The notes: a model not told the origin generated them from the letters alone. 64,000 bases of DNA from Gemmatimonadaceae bacterium (GCA_036504815.1 DASXUN010000015.1:1-64000); one strand, 5' to 3'; positions 45,066 to 54,072 are shown, counted from the first letter of the stretch. Translations and numbers: made by a program.

Positions 45066-45860
45066 TCACCAACTCCCGCTTGATCCGCCGCCAGAGAAAC
45101 CGCCGCCGCCACCAAACCCGCCGAACCCGCCGCCGCCGAACCCACCGCCGCCAAATCCGCCGCGGCCTCGACCACCGCTGCTGAGCGCCTGGCCAAGCAG
45201 GAACCAGAGCAACCCGTTCCCACCCCGGCGGCGCCCGCCCGCCAGCAACATGAAGAAGAGAAGGAAGCCAAGGACGAACAGTCCCGGCGGAATCCCCGGC
45301 GACCGGCGTTGCGGTGGCGCACGCGGTGCCGCGAATGAGGTGTCCAGCGCGAAGCCGAACTCACGCGCGTACGACTCCGCCACGCGCAGCGTCATCAGCT
45401 CCAGCGCCGCGCCATAGTCCGCCCGTTGCAGGAACGGGAGCGCCTCGCGACGGATGTCACCGGCGCGCGAGTCGGTGATGAAGCCCTCGACGCCGTTCCC
45501 CGTCTGGATGCTGATATGTCCGCGTCCGTCGGAGCTGCTTTCCTTGGGCACCACGAGAATGACGAGTCCGGCATTCCGCTGGCGGTCGCCCACGGCGGCC
45601 GCGGCGCCAACCTTCCACTGACGGCCGATCTGCAGCGCCACATCACCGACTGGACGGTCGCCGATGTCGGCGAGCGTCACCACCGCGATCTCGCCCCCGG
45701 ATTTGTCGTGGACGTCCGCGATGATGCGCTCGATACGCGCCGCCCGCTCGGCGCCAATGACGCCCGCGAAGTCGTTCACGTAGCCGCGTGGCGCCGGGAT
45801 CTGGGGATCCTGCAGCAGCAGCGCAGTCGACAACAGGGCGGCGTGCACCGCCAGGAACAT
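45066..45860 (-). CDS. TPM-domain membrane protein with a glycine-rich C-terminus
   Basis: 264 residues from the ATG with CGGAG 7 bases upstream. A signal peptide (MFLAVHAALLSTALLLQ) precedes the TPM domain (YVNDFAGVIGAERAARIERIIADVHDKSGGEIAVVTL, VEGFITDSRAGDI). A membrane helix (GLFVLGFLLFFMLLAGG) and a Gly/Phe-rich tail ending GGGSSGSW follow. This is the standard layout of YgcG/TPM proteins next to LemA. The TPM domain faces the periplasm. Some family members are reported as phosphatases or photosystem assembly factors; the role here is unknown. Confidence 0.9.
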   Translation of the reverse strand: MFLAVHAALLSTALLLQDPQIPAPRGYVNDFAGVIGAERAARIERIIADVHDKSGGEIAVVTLADIGDRPVGDVALQIGRQWKVGAAAAVGDRQRNAGLVILVVPKESSSDGRGHISIQTGNGVEGFITDSRAGDIRREALPFLQRADYGAALELMTLRVAESYAREFGFALDTSFAAPRAPPQRRSPGIPPGLFVLGFLLFFMLLAGGRRRGGNGLLWFLLGQALSSGGRGRGGFGGGGFGGGGFGGFGGGGGFSGGGSSGSW

Positions 45861-46002
45861 CGGGTATCTCCGGTGGGGAATAGCGCCGACCGACGGCGCT
45901 TCAGTGCCATACGTAACGCGGCAGGAGAAAGTTACGTGCCCACGCAGGCGGATGGGACAGTGGCGCGGAGGCCTCCGCAACTATAAAGGGGGCACCAGAC
46001 CG

Positions 46003-46069
46003 GCGCCCCGCTCCCGTTCCTGCACTCGTCCCCCGTCCCTTTGCCCCCAATCCCGTCCCCGTTCCCCCT
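46003..46069. repeat. C-rich heptamer-periodic spacer
   Basis: Units such as CCCGTTC, CTGCACT, CGTCCCC, CGTCCCT, TTGCCCC and CAATCCC with 7-nt spacing. It lies between the TPM gene's upstream region and the stop of the next minus-strand gene. It is more degenerate than the other arrays. Confidence 0.5.
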
Positions 46070-46831
46070 CTAAGGATGAATCTGATCCCCATTCATCCGC
46101 GTGTAGATGACGATTGCCCCCCACGGTGCCTTGTCGCCGTACTGCATCAGCGACTGCGACGCGGTGAGCACCGCCATGAAGTAGGTGTCACGCGGGTTCA
46201 ACACGGGAAGCGGGCCGAGCACCTGACCGTCCACCACCCAGACCATGCAGCGGTCGTTGCGGCGATCGCCCGCCACGTAGCGCGCCGAGCGCACACAGTC
46301 GGTGTGCCGCGTCGGAATCACCAGGCTGTTGGCGCCCGACCAGCGCAGCAGGTCGTACACGTTGTTCACCATCTCCCGGTGCTTGGCCACTTCCGCCGGC
46401 GAGAATACCAGCCAGCCGCGTCGCACCGCCTCCTGATACTTCACTTCGTTGTACGAAGGCAGCCCCGTGATGCGCACGGTGTCGCCCATCACGGGCGTTT
46501 CCGGCATGGTGAGCTCGTACTCCACCGTGTCGTGCGGGGCCAGCGTAAACTCCTGCGTCGTGGACGGCTCGATGCCGATGCGGCGCACCGTGAGCGTGAA
46601 CGGCGCGTTCCCGGCGTCCACTCGCAACGTGAAGCTCCCGGCATCGCTGGCAATCGTCTCGCCAAGCACGCGTCCGTTGCGGTCCATCGCCGTCACCCGG
46701 GCGCGCTCGATGGCGCGCGACGTCACCTGTGAACGCAAGACCCCCCGGATGACCTGGCCGTGCGCGGGCGTCACCAGCAGCAACGCTGCGGCGGCACCGA
46801 GACACGTGATCAGCCGGGGGGACTTGTTCAC
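46070..46831 (-). CDS. Carboxypeptidase-regulatory-like plus plug-like secreted protein
   Basis: 253 residues from a GTG with GGAG six bases upstream; a longer frame to 46855 lacks an SD. A signal peptide ends in LLLVTPAHGQ. Residues 25-105 form a CarboxypepD_reg-like beta domain (IRGVLRSQVTSRAIERARVTA, SDAGSFTLRVDAG). The second half ends with DRCMVWVVDGQVLG and ASQSLMQYGDKAPWGAIVIYTR, like the end of a TonB receptor plug, but no barrel follows. It belongs to the susC-susD locus (same strand). A 16-bp hairpin lies just upstream. Confidence 0.75.
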   Translation of the reverse strand: MNKSPRLITCLGAAAALLLVTPAHGQVIRGVLRSQVTSRAIERARVTAMDRNGRVLGETIASDAGSFTLRVDAGNAPFTLTVRRIGIEPSTTQEFTLAPHDTVEYELTMPETPVMGDTVRITGLPSYNEVKYQEAVRRGWLVFSPAEVAKHREMVNNVYDLLRWSGANSLVIPTRHTDCVRSARYVAGDRRNDRCMVWVVDGQVLGPLPVLNPRDTYFMAVLTASQSLMQYGDKAPWGAIVIYTRMNGDQIHP

Positions 46832-46850
46832 GGAAGGCTCCGGGATGTTG

Positions 46851-46885
46851 GACACGACCGCTGGCGGAACGCCAGCGGTCGTGTC
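46851..46885. terminator. Perfect 16-bp hairpin between the DUF4397 and plug-protein genes
   Basis: GACACGACCGCTGGCG pairs perfectly with 46870-46885 around a 3-nt loop. There is no T run. It is 27 nt downstream of the DUF4397 stop and 20 nt before the next start, so it could terminate, pause or protect mRNA 3' ends. Confidence 0.6.
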
Positions 46886-46911
46886 GTCCTGCCAATCCGA
46901 AATCTACTGCC

Positions 46912-47751
46912 TTACGGCGAGGTCGTACGCGGCGGCTGCTTGTCCACCACGTAGACGACGCTGGGCGCCGCCGCCGTGGCGGCCATGGAGCCGCTGACCG
47001 ACGCCGGGAAGACCATCGCGGTCATCACGGTGCCCGCCACAGTGGCGCCACCGATCGGGTCAGTCGAGGTCGTTCCGGCCGTGCCCGCCGGCGCCGCGCC
47101 GCTCGCCAGGATGGTCGTCGCGTCGCCGGCCTTCGTCGTGCGAATCGCAAACGCACCCGGTGCCGCAGTGATGTAACCCGAAAACTTCTGTTCGCCCACC
47201 GCCGCGATGGACGGCGCGCCGGTGATCGCATCACCGACTGCCGCCGTCTTGTACGCGTCGACCGAGCCGAGGCCCGTGTTCGCGTTCAGCACGCGAACCG
47301 CGACGTTGCTCCCGGCGGCCGGGAACACGTCCTCGAACACCAGGATCTTCTTCGAGCCGTTGCGGGCATAGCCCGTGAAGAGGATGGTGTAGTACTTGTT
47401 CGCCTCGAACGACAACGTCTGCTCCGTCAGCACGGCGGTGTTGCCCGCCGTGGAGAAGTTCACCGCGTCGGCGTTGAAGATCTTGAACTGCCGCGAGCCG
47501 GCCTTGAGGCCCTGATACAGCCCCTGGCCGACGCCGCGATACGCCACGTTCACGAAGGTCTGCGGCGTGAACTCGATGTAGTCCACGAAACGAACCGTCG
47601 TGTTCTGGGTATCCGGCAGCGCGTTGATGTACCGCACATACGCGAGCGGCGGCTTTGCAGCGGTGGCCGTGGGCTGCCCATCGTCCGTCGAGCATCCGAC
47701 GGCCGCAATGGCAAGCGCGGCTACCAGCATTGGAACCTTGTTGATCCGCAT
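46912..47751 (-). CDS. DUF4397 domain lipoprotein
   Basis: 279 residues. The lipobox is AAVGCSTDD (Cys near residue 24). The DUF4397 domain follows: YVRYINALPDTQNTTVRFVD, TFVNVAYRGVGQGLYQGLKAGSRQFKI, then SFEANKYYTILFTGYARNG. A second copy of the fold may occupy the rest (VAVRVLNANTGLGSVDAYK). It is a surface-exposed or periplasmic beta-sandwich protein of unknown ligand. It is downstream of susC-susD and the small lipoprotein in the same direction, so it is likely part of that locus. Confidence 0.85.
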   Translation of the reverse strand: MRINKVPMLVAALAIAAVGCSTDDGQPTATAAKPPLAYVRYINALPDTQNTTVRFVDYIEFTPQTFVNVAYRGVGQGLYQGLKAGSRQFKIFNADAVNFSTAGNTAVLTEQTLSFEANKYYTILFTGYARNGSKKILVFEDVFPAAGSNVAVRVLNANTGLGSVDAYKTAAVGDAITGAPSIAAVGEQKFSGYITAAPGAFAIRTTKAGDATTILASGAAPAGTAGTTSTDPIGGATVAGTVMTAMVFPASVSGSMAATAAAPSVVYVVDKQPPRTTSP

Positions 47752-47805
47752 GAAGTTGGGACTCCGTAAGAGAACGTCGTTGAAAGCAGGGAGGGCCAAC
47801 CGCCC

Positions 47806-48297
47806 CTACCTGGACTCGCCACCCGGCACCGTCCCGGGGTCTGCCCGGGTGAAGCCGCTGAACAAGTCGAAGTTCACCATGAGCATTGAGGCTGCAATCG
47901 CACCCACAATTGCGGCGGACAGCAGGATGGTGCGGCGCTTGTTGAACTGGCGCTCCTGGTAACCCGTAATGCCATCACGGGGCACCTGGACCCGTTCACC
48001 CGTCCATGAGGCAGCATTGCCTTTCAGGTCGAGCGTCCGGTACACCTCCAGGGTGACATTCGCGTCGTCACCCTGGACCAGCAGTCCGTCGACTCTATCC
48101 AACGCAGACCCTAGTCGATCGCTGATGAGGGAGCGGCCGCGGTCATTCAGCACCACCGCGATCCGCTTCCCCGTCGCCGGCACGCTGGTCTGCAAGGGCA
48201 GGAAGCTGTAGCACCCGACTTGCATGGCCAGCGCAACGGCGGAGAGACCGCCGACAAACCGACGCCAGAAGCGCGAGTTCATCGAAAGGGTCGTCAT
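47806..48297 (-). CDS. Lipoprotein of unknown function (163 aa) in the susCD locus
   Basis: The ATG at 48297 is 10 nt after the susD stop with GAGG at 8 nt, suggesting co-transcription. The signal ends VALAMQVGCYSF (lipobox). The mature part has SVPATGKRIAVVLNDRGRSLISDRLG and NVTLEVYRTLDLKGNAASWTGERVQVPRDGI, probably beta-rich. A hydrophobic segment LLSAAIVGAIAASMLMV lies near the C-terminus. No known domain is recognised. It is probably periplasmic with a membrane contact. Confidence 0.7.
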   Translation of the reverse strand: MTTLSMNSRFWRRFVGGLSAVALAMQVGCYSFLPLQTSVPATGKRIAVVLNDRGRSLISDRLGSALDRVDGLLVQGDDANVTLEVYRTLDLKGNAASWTGERVQVPRDGITGYQERQFNKRRTILLSAAIVGAIAASMLMVNFDLFSGFTRADPGTVPGGESR

Positions 48298-48307
48298 TCC
48301 GTCAGCC

Positions 48308-49936
48308 TCAGAACCCGTACGTGCCCTTCGCGGCAACGTTCGTTCCGTTGTGGAACGGCGCGTAGCGAGCCTGCATCTCCTGATACGGCACCGGCCATTC
48401 GATCGCGGTTCCCTGAACCAGGTCGCCCCAGCCGCGGCTGTCGGCGAACCAGATCATGTAACCCGTGAACGACGTCTCCATGCGCTTCTCGTACTTCATC
48501 GCTTCCAGCAGGCTGCCGCACGCCGTCGACGTGAAGCTCGGCGCCTGCGGCACGCGCGGCACGCACGTGGCGGACGTCGAGTACGGCACCGAGGCGCTGG
48601 CTGGCACGCCGACCGACTCGAGACCGTTCTTGATGCGGGTCTTGTCGATCAGGGCCGCCGCCGCCGCGAGGTTGCCGGTGCGGATGTAGCCTTCGGCCGC
48701 CAGCATGTCGATTTCCGTCGCCGACATCTCGACGTACGGACCCTGGTGGCTGGCCTGATTCACCACGCCATAGCGGCGGTGATCGTAGAACGAGTCGCCC
48801 CAGCCCGACACCGGCACATCTTCGCCGGGCGGACGGTTGCGGATGTACTGGCCAGCCGGCAGCGCCACCGTCGGCGTGTTGGCGCCCTGCGCGGCCCGCG
48901 TGGCACCCACCGGCCAGCGCTTGTCCGGCGTGATCACCAGGAACGCCTTGCGGGTGTTGAGGCCGTCCTTCAGCCAGGCATCATAACCACCCGACACGTC
49001 CGCCATACCGTAGTAGAACATCGGCAGCGAGTGCCAGCCGCCGGTCACGTACGACTGGTTCTCGTCGAAGTTCGCCGTCCACCCGGTGCTGCCACCGATG
49101 CTGACGGTGAAGTCCGACGTGATGCCGTTCGTCGCGTCACTGATGACGGCCGCCCAATCCACTGCGGCGCGCTCCGCCGGCGTGCGGGCAACGCCCGCGC
49201 GAATGCGCGCCTTGTACGAGCGCACGAGCCGCACGAAGTTGGCCGCCGACAGGTTGGCCTGACCGCTCATCCAGGTGCTCGGCAGCGGGAAGCCGTTCGC
49301 CCCGTTCGACGCATCGGCCGAGTTGGCGACGGCGATGGCCGAATCGAGCATGGCCAGCGCCACCTTGTTCACATCCTTGTAGGCGGAGAGCGGCGGCACT
49401 TCGGAGCTCCCCGTCAGCGGCGTCACGATGGCCGCCGAGTCATACCCGATGGACAGGTAGCCGAGCGCGTTGCCCAGGATCATGTAGGCAAACGCCTTGG
49501 CGCGCGCATCCTGCGCCTTGCTTCCCATCGTCAGGCCCTTCGCCTGATAGGCCTGGATGGCCTGAATGGCCGTCGCGGCCGACCGGCCGGTGCGCGAGAA
49601 CGTATCCCAGTTCGCGCGGTTGCCGACCGAGTTGTCGTTGCCCAGGTCGTTCGAGATGGGGTTGCGCGGAATGATCGCGCGGGCCGCCATGCCGAAGTTC
49701 GCCACCGTGGCGAACTGTTCGCCCGAGAGAATCTTGGCTTGCGTGTTGATGGATTCCGACGCGCGCTGGGTGTTGTTCAGCTGCACGCCGAGGCCACCCG
49801 CGACGCCTTCCACGCCCGCCGGCGTGGCGTAGGCGCGGGCGACGTCCGGGTTGTTGTGATTGACTACTTCGAGGTTGTTACCGCAGGCGGTCAGCGCCAC
49901 CAGCGATGCCCCGATCCAGAGAAAATGCTTGCGCAT
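48308..49936 (-). CDS. SusD/RagB family outer-membrane nutrient-binding lipoprotein
   Basis: 542 residues. The lipoprotein signal MRKHFLWIGASLVALTACGN is followed by LEVVNHNNPDVARAYATPAGV, the usual SusD opening. Tetratricopeptide-like helices follow (GDLSIGYDSAAIV-like, LAMLDSAIAVANS). The C-terminal AAEGYIRTGNLAAAAALIDKTR repeat and YEKRMETSFTGYMIWFADSRGWGDL match the family. It forms the lid of the SusC transporter encoded immediately upstream. GAGG lies 7 nt before the ATG. No polysaccharide-utilisation enzymes are nearby, so the substrate may be a peptide or another oligomer. Confidence 0.92.
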   Translation of the reverse strand: MRKHFLWIGASLVALTACGNNLEVVNHNNPDVARAYATPAGVEGVAGGLGVQLNNTQRASESINTQAKILSGEQFATVANFGMAARAIIPRNPISNDLGNDNSVGNRANWDTFSRTGRSAATAIQAIQAYQAKGLTMGSKAQDARAKAFAYMILGNALGYLSIGYDSAAIVTPLTGSSEVPPLSAYKDVNKVALAMLDSAIAVANSADASNGANGFPLPSTWMSGQANLSAANFVRLVRSYKARIRAGVARTPAERAAVDWAAVISDATNGITSDFTVSIGGSTGWTANFDENQSYVTGGWHSLPMFYYGMADVSGGYDAWLKDGLNTRKAFLVITPDKRWPVGATRAAQGANTPTVALPAGQYIRNRPPGEDVPVSGWGDSFYDHRRYGVVNQASHQGPYVEMSATEIDMLAAEGYIRTGNLAAAAALIDKTRIKNGLESVGVPASASVPYSTSATCVPRVPQAPSFTSTACGSLLEAMKYEKRMETSFTGYMIWFADSRGWGDLVQGTAIEWPVPYQEMQARYAPFHNGTNVAAKGTYGF

Positions 49937-49958
49937 TGAAAGTCCTCATTTCGGTCTC

Positions 49959-49990
49959 CCGGGGGGGCCGCCATTCGGCGGTCCCCCCGG
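49959..49990. terminator. 14-bp hairpin between susC and susD
   Basis: Left arm 49959-49972 and right arm 49977-49990 pair at 13 of 14 positions around a 4-nt loop (ATTC on the plus strand). It lies in the 66-nt gap between the susC stop and the susD start. No T run. It could attenuate or process the message, giving more SusC or SusD. Confidence 0.6.
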
Positions 49991-50002
49991 CGACCCGGGT
50001 CG

Positions 50003-53000
50003 TCAGAAGCTGGTGCCGATCGAGAAGGTGAGCTGCCGCAGGTTCGGGAACGTGAAGGCATCGATCGCGTTGAGCGCGCCCGAGCCAAGGTTGCCGCCGC
50101 CCAGGCCCACTTCCGGGTCGTAGCCGCGGTAATCCGTCCACGTCTTCAGGTTGCGCCCGATGAGCGACACGGTCCAGTCGCCGCCCACGCCGGGGAGCTT
50201 GCCGAAACGGTAGCCGAGCGACACTTCGCGGAGCTTGATGAAGCTGGCGTCTTCCACCGTGTTGTTGTTCGGCGCCAGCAGGTCGTACAGGCCGCCGATA
50301 CCGCCCGTCGAGGCGGCGCGGAAGTAGTAGCCGAGCGGCTTCGCGTCGCCGATGCTGTGCTTCGACTGGTCAACTTCCGAGACCTGGAAGTCGCCCAGCG
50401 ACCACTGGCGCTGCTCGTTCCACACCGACTTGCCGACCGTCGCGTCGAGCAGTGCGTAGGCCGTGAACTTGTGGAAGCTGAAGTTCTGGCTGAACGACCA
50501 GTGGAAGGTCGGCAGCGCGTGGCCAATGTTGACCAGCGGCACCGCACCCGTCGAGTCGCGGTACAGGATCGGGCCGCCCCACTGGAGAATGTCCATGCCC
50601 CACGGCGCCTGATCCTTCGGAAGGCGCGTGAACCACAGGTTCTTCGTGATGCCGTCCTTCACCGTGTTGCCCTGGCCGACGTAGACGATGAAGCCGTCCT
50701 GGTTCTTCACGTAGTCGAGGCCATTGCCGCACTTGGCCTGGAAGGCCGCCGGCAGCTGCGAGCAGCTCTTGACGAAGCTGCGGCCCCAGATCGACCCGAA
50801 CGTCTGCCCCTGCTTGATCTTGAACATCTGCTCGGCGCCCTGCTGGCCGGCGGCCGAGTAGAACGTCTCGGGCATGTCGAGGCGGGTGATCACGGACGTC
50901 GTCGCGTCATAGTTGAAGCGCACGGAGTAGCCGAGGTCGCGCTTCTGGATGATCGGGACGTTGAGCGAGAACTCCCACGTCTTGTTGGTCAGCTCGCCCG
51001 CGTTCTGCCACTGCGTGCCGAAGCCCGACGCGGCCGGCGGGGTCACCGGGAGAATCTGGTCGTTGATGACGTTCTTGGCATTGGTGATCGTGAGGCCGTA
51101 CTTGTTCATGACCTCGATATCAATGCCGGTCTCGATCTCGCGCGACACTTCCGGGCGCAGGTTCTTGTTGCCCAGGCTGGACGGCGACAGCGCGCCGCCG
51201 GCGCCAATCGAGAACGTCTCGTACTGCGCGCTGTAGTTCGGGCGGTTGCCCGCCGTCCCTTCCGAGATGCGGAGCTTCAGGTCCGAGATCTTGGAGACCT
51301 TGAACCAGGGCTCTTCACTGACGCGCCACGCGAACGAGCCGCGGCCGTAGGTCTGCCAGCGCTGCGCCGCGCCGAACAGCGACGCCGCGTCACGACGGAC
51401 GAGGCCGCCGAGGATGTAGCGACCCTTGTAGTCCACATCGATGTTCGCGAACATGCCCAGGGCGCGCACCTGCTGCGAGTAGCCGCCGATGTACTGGCCG
51501 GTCACCACCGCGTCCGGATCTTCCAGGCCCGGCACCGCCAGGTTCACGCCGCCGTAGCTGCCGCCGCGGTCGTCCGACGCCTCGTACGAGGTGCGCAGGG
51601 TGAGGCGCGTGTCGAGCGCGTTGTCGAGCCAGGAGTGGCGCGCCGTCACCATGGCGGCCGTGTTGAGCGCGTACGACTTGTTGTCGCTCCAGTCGAGGTA
51701 GCCCAAGTTGTTCGAATTGGCCGCGGTCGTGCGGAAGCCGCGGTCGGCCTGCGACTCGCGGTGGTTGTTGCGCGAGTCAAACCCGAACTCGGCCGAGGCG
51801 TCCAGCCACGTCAGCGGCTGCCACTTGGCGTTCAGGGCGCCCACGAAACGGCTGATGCGGTTGCGCGGGCGATAATTCTCGGCGTAGTACGCCGGGTTGT
51901 AGTTCTGCGCGCCCTGCGCCTGCGGCACCGAGCGGACATAGAGACGGCCCTTCGAGTCGCGCTTGAGCAGCTGCGCGTTGGCCGGCTGGCGCGAGAGGTA
52001 CAGCCACTGCACGCCGCCGTCGTTGTCGATGGCGTCCGTGAAGGCGGTGCGCACGCCGAAGTTCCAGTTGCCCGCCATCTGCTGGTCAAGGTTCAGGCGG
52101 ATCGAGTTGCGCGAGTAGCCGTCCATGAAGCGCAGCGACCCCTGCTGGCGGAACATGTTCGCCGAGGCGAAGAAGTTCGTGCGCCCCACGCGGCCGGTCG
52201 CGTCCAGCGTGTTGTTGTACTGCTGGCCGTGCGTCAGCAGCTGGCGCATCGGCGTCCCGGCCTTCGGCCAGGGGTTGGTCAGGTACAGCGCACGCAGGTT
52301 CACCTGCCCCGGGTTGCGCGAGATGCCGCCGTCATTCACGAAGTTCAGCGGCGGGAGCGAGAAATCCGTGCCCTGGTCATTGATGCGATACGCCTCGGCG
52401 AAGATGTCCGCCGTGCGCGTGCAATCGGGGGCGCCGCTCGTGACCACGCAGAAGCGCGTCATGTCTTCGTTCATGAGCATCATCGTGGCCTTCGGGATGT
52501 TGAGGATGTGCTCAACATCCGACGAGCCGTATTCCGCGTTGACGCGGAACTTGATGCCGTCCTGCGAGTTCTTGCCCGAGCGCGTCGTGATCTGGATGAC
52601 GCCGTTCCCGGCGCGCGAGCCGTACATCGACGATGCGGCCGCGCCCTTCACGACTTCGACGTTCTCGATGTCCTGCGGGTTGATGTCCTGCAGGCCGCCC
52701 TGCGAAACCACGCCGTCGATGATGTACAGCGGTTCCTGGCCACGGCCAGAACCGTTGATCGACTGCGGGCCACGCAGGATGATCGACGGCGCCGAACCCG
52801 GGCGGCCGCTGGCCGACACGATGTTGGCGCCCGCCACCTTACCCTGCAGCTGCGAGAGCGGGTTCGAACCGGCGACCGGCACGTCCGCCTGCGACACCTG
52901 CGCCACGGTGAAGGCGAGCTTCTTCACCTCGGTGGCGCCCGTCACGCCCGTGATGACCACCTGGTTCAGGCGGTTGACGTCGATCTTCATCTCGAAGTTG

Positions 53001-53314
53001 AACGTCTGCGTGCCCGCATTCAGCACGACGTTCTGCACCACCGGCTGATAGCCGATCGCGCGGACGCGCAGCACGACCGTCTGGCCGCGTGCCCGGGCGC
53101 CAGGCACCACGATCGTGTACGTGCCCTGGGCAGTCGTACCAACCGAGATGGTGAGCGCTTCGATCACAACGTTGGCTCCGTACAGCGGCTGACCGGCGTC
53201 CGACAGCACCTTGCCGGTAATGGTGGCATTCTGCGCAATCGCAGTTGCCGAGACGCCGAACAGGAGAGCCAGTACTGCGGTCGTCATCCAGCGAAACCGA
53301 GTACTCATGGTCAT
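50003..53314 (-). CDS. SusC/RagA family TonB-linked outer-membrane transporter
   Basis: 1103 residues. A signal peptide (MTTAVLALLFGVSATAIAQ) is followed by a carboxypeptidase-regulatory domain (ATITGKVLSDAGQPLYGANVVI, about 30-110), then the plug with the SusC-type LQGKVAGANIVSASGRPGSAPSIILRG, LYIIDGVVSQGGLQDINPQDIENVEVVKGAAAS and NGVIQITTR. A large 22-strand-type barrel ends in FSIGTSF with a terminal Phe for outer-membrane insertion. SD GGGAG precedes the ATG. It forms an importer with SusD. The TonB-ExbBD partners are outside the window. Confidence 0.95.
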   Translation of the reverse strand: MTMSTRFRWMTTAVLALLFGVSATAIAQNATITGKVLSDAGQPLYGANVVIEALTISVGTTAQGTYTIVVPGARARGQTVVLRVRAIGYQPVVQNVVLNAGTQTFNFEMKIDVNRLNQVVITGVTGATEVKKLAFTVAQVSQADVPVAGSNPLSQLQGKVAGANIVSASGRPGSAPSIILRGPQSINGSGRGQEPLYIIDGVVSQGGLQDINPQDIENVEVVKGAAASSMYGSRAGNGVIQITTRSGKNSQDGIKFRVNAEYGSSDVEHILNIPKATMMLMNEDMTRFCVVTSGAPDCTRTADIFAEAYRINDQGTDFSLPPLNFVNDGGISRNPGQVNLRALYLTNPWPKAGTPMRQLLTHGQQYNNTLDATGRVGRTNFFASANMFRQQGSLRFMDGYSRNSIRLNLDQQMAGNWNFGVRTAFTDAIDNDGGVQWLYLSRQPANAQLLKRDSKGRLYVRSVPQAQGAQNYNPAYYAENYRPRNRISRFVGALNAKWQPLTWLDASAEFGFDSRNNHRESQADRGFRTTAANSNNLGYLDWSDNKSYALNTAAMVTARHSWLDNALDTRLTLRTSYEASDDRGGSYGGVNLAVPGLEDPDAVVTGQYIGGYSQQVRALGMFANIDVDYKGRYILGGLVRRDAASLFGAAQRWQTYGRGSFAWRVSEEPWFKVSKISDLKLRISEGTAGNRPNYSAQYETFSIGAGGALSPSSLGNKNLRPEVSREIETGIDIEVMNKYGLTITNAKNVINDQILPVTPPAASGFGTQWQNAGELTNKTWEFSLNVPIIQKRDLGYSVRFNYDATTSVITRLDMPETFYSAAGQQGAEQMFKIKQGQTFGSIWGRSFVKSCSQLPAAFQAKCGNGLDYVKNQDGFIVYVGQGNTVKDGITKNLWFTRLPKDQAPWGMDILQWGGPILYRDSTGAVPLVNIGHALPTFHWSFSQNFSFHKFTAYALLDATVGKSVWNEQRQWSLGDFQVSEVDQSKHSIGDAKPLGYYFRAASTGGIGGLYDLLAPNNNTVEDASFIKLREVSLGYRFGKLPGVGGDWTVSLIGRNLKTWTDYRGYDPEVGLGGGNLGSGALNAIDAFTFPNLRQLTFSIGTSF

Positions 53315-53886
53315 CGGACTCCCTCTACAAAAGGTGAAGAACTGGGAACTACCGACATCAGGAGCTTCGCACTGCTGCCCCGCCGGAGCGGAGCGGAACT
53401 TCAGCAGGGTCTGCGGCGTATATCACCGCCAGATCCCGCGAGAACAACCGATTCGTCATCGGGCCGCCGCGGCATGCACGCACCGCATCGGCACACAAAT
53501 GCACCACACCCCTGAGCCTTACGGCCCAAGGGCTGCACACCCCCTCTACCTAGGAAGCGTGACTTCTGTCACAGCCGGAAATCCTACGGAAGGGGCCATC
53601 TTTGTGCAAGACGCAATCTCAGGGAAACCCCTACTCGCCGCAAAGTCACGGATGCCCGTGCCGCAATTGGACTTAGCGGTCGACGGTTGCATGGAATGAC
53701 GGCCATCTAACGGCGTCACCTGCCCCAGACCCCGACGGAGAAAAAGCGCCGCGTTGATAGCCTGCGCGCTCACCGGCGAGCGCGCCTGGTGCTGTTCGAT
53801 CTCGACGGCGCCGCCACGGCGCGCGAGCGCTGCGTCTGGACCGGGACGCGTTTCGTGAATCACCCGCATCACGCGCGCGCCGCTAC
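53315..53886. other. Noncoding region upstream of susC
   Basis: About 570 nt without a convincing gene. It should hold the susC promoter (minus) and that of the DsbA-like unit (plus). The only clear motif is the GTGAC-TTCT-GTCAC palindrome. Part of 53761-53886 stays open in the frame of the small gene that follows, without a start codon I can support. Confidence 0.5.
53559..53572. promoter_or_regulatory. Inverted repeat GTGAC-N4-GTCAC upstream of susC
   Basis: A perfect 5-bp inverted repeat with a 4-nt spacer, about 245 nt upstream of the susC start. It shares half-sites with the POT-gene palindrome at 10903-10912. It is a possible binding site of a CRP/FNR-like or other dimeric regulator. 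Confidence 0.3.
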
Positions 53887-54072
53887 GTGGCCGGGAGCGC
53901 GGCGAGGGGCCATTTGTTGCTCGACGCGCGCGCCGCGCGCGGCACGTTGCTGGGCCTCGCGCGCCGGGTGGGCTTCGCCGTCGCGCTCGGAGAAGAGGGC
54001 GACTACACTTATGTACTGGATCGCACGGCGCCCGCCGTGCATCGCTTTCGCTCCGCTTTCCCCCTCCGATGA
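53887..54072 (+). CDS. Small hypothetical protein overlapping the DsbA-like gene
   Basis: 61 residues from GTG; the true start may be further upstream, since the frame is open from 53761. The C-terminal part LLGLARRVGFAVALGEEGDYTYVLDR resembles by eye the end of TusA/SirA-like sulfur carriers ('FARRxGH...EEGDYTFVL'). The CPxP active-site segment is absent. Its stop overlaps the next ATG (ATGA), which supports it being translated. It could be a degenerate TusA-like remnant or a chance frame. Confidence 0.35.
   Translation: MAGSAARGHLLLDARAARGTLLGLARRVGFAVALGEEGDYTYVLDRTAPAVHRFRSAFPLR

Noticed and set aside
50357-53515. A 1052-codon frame antisense to susC
   Set aside because: No recognisable domain; susC has signal, plug and barrel features on the minus strand.
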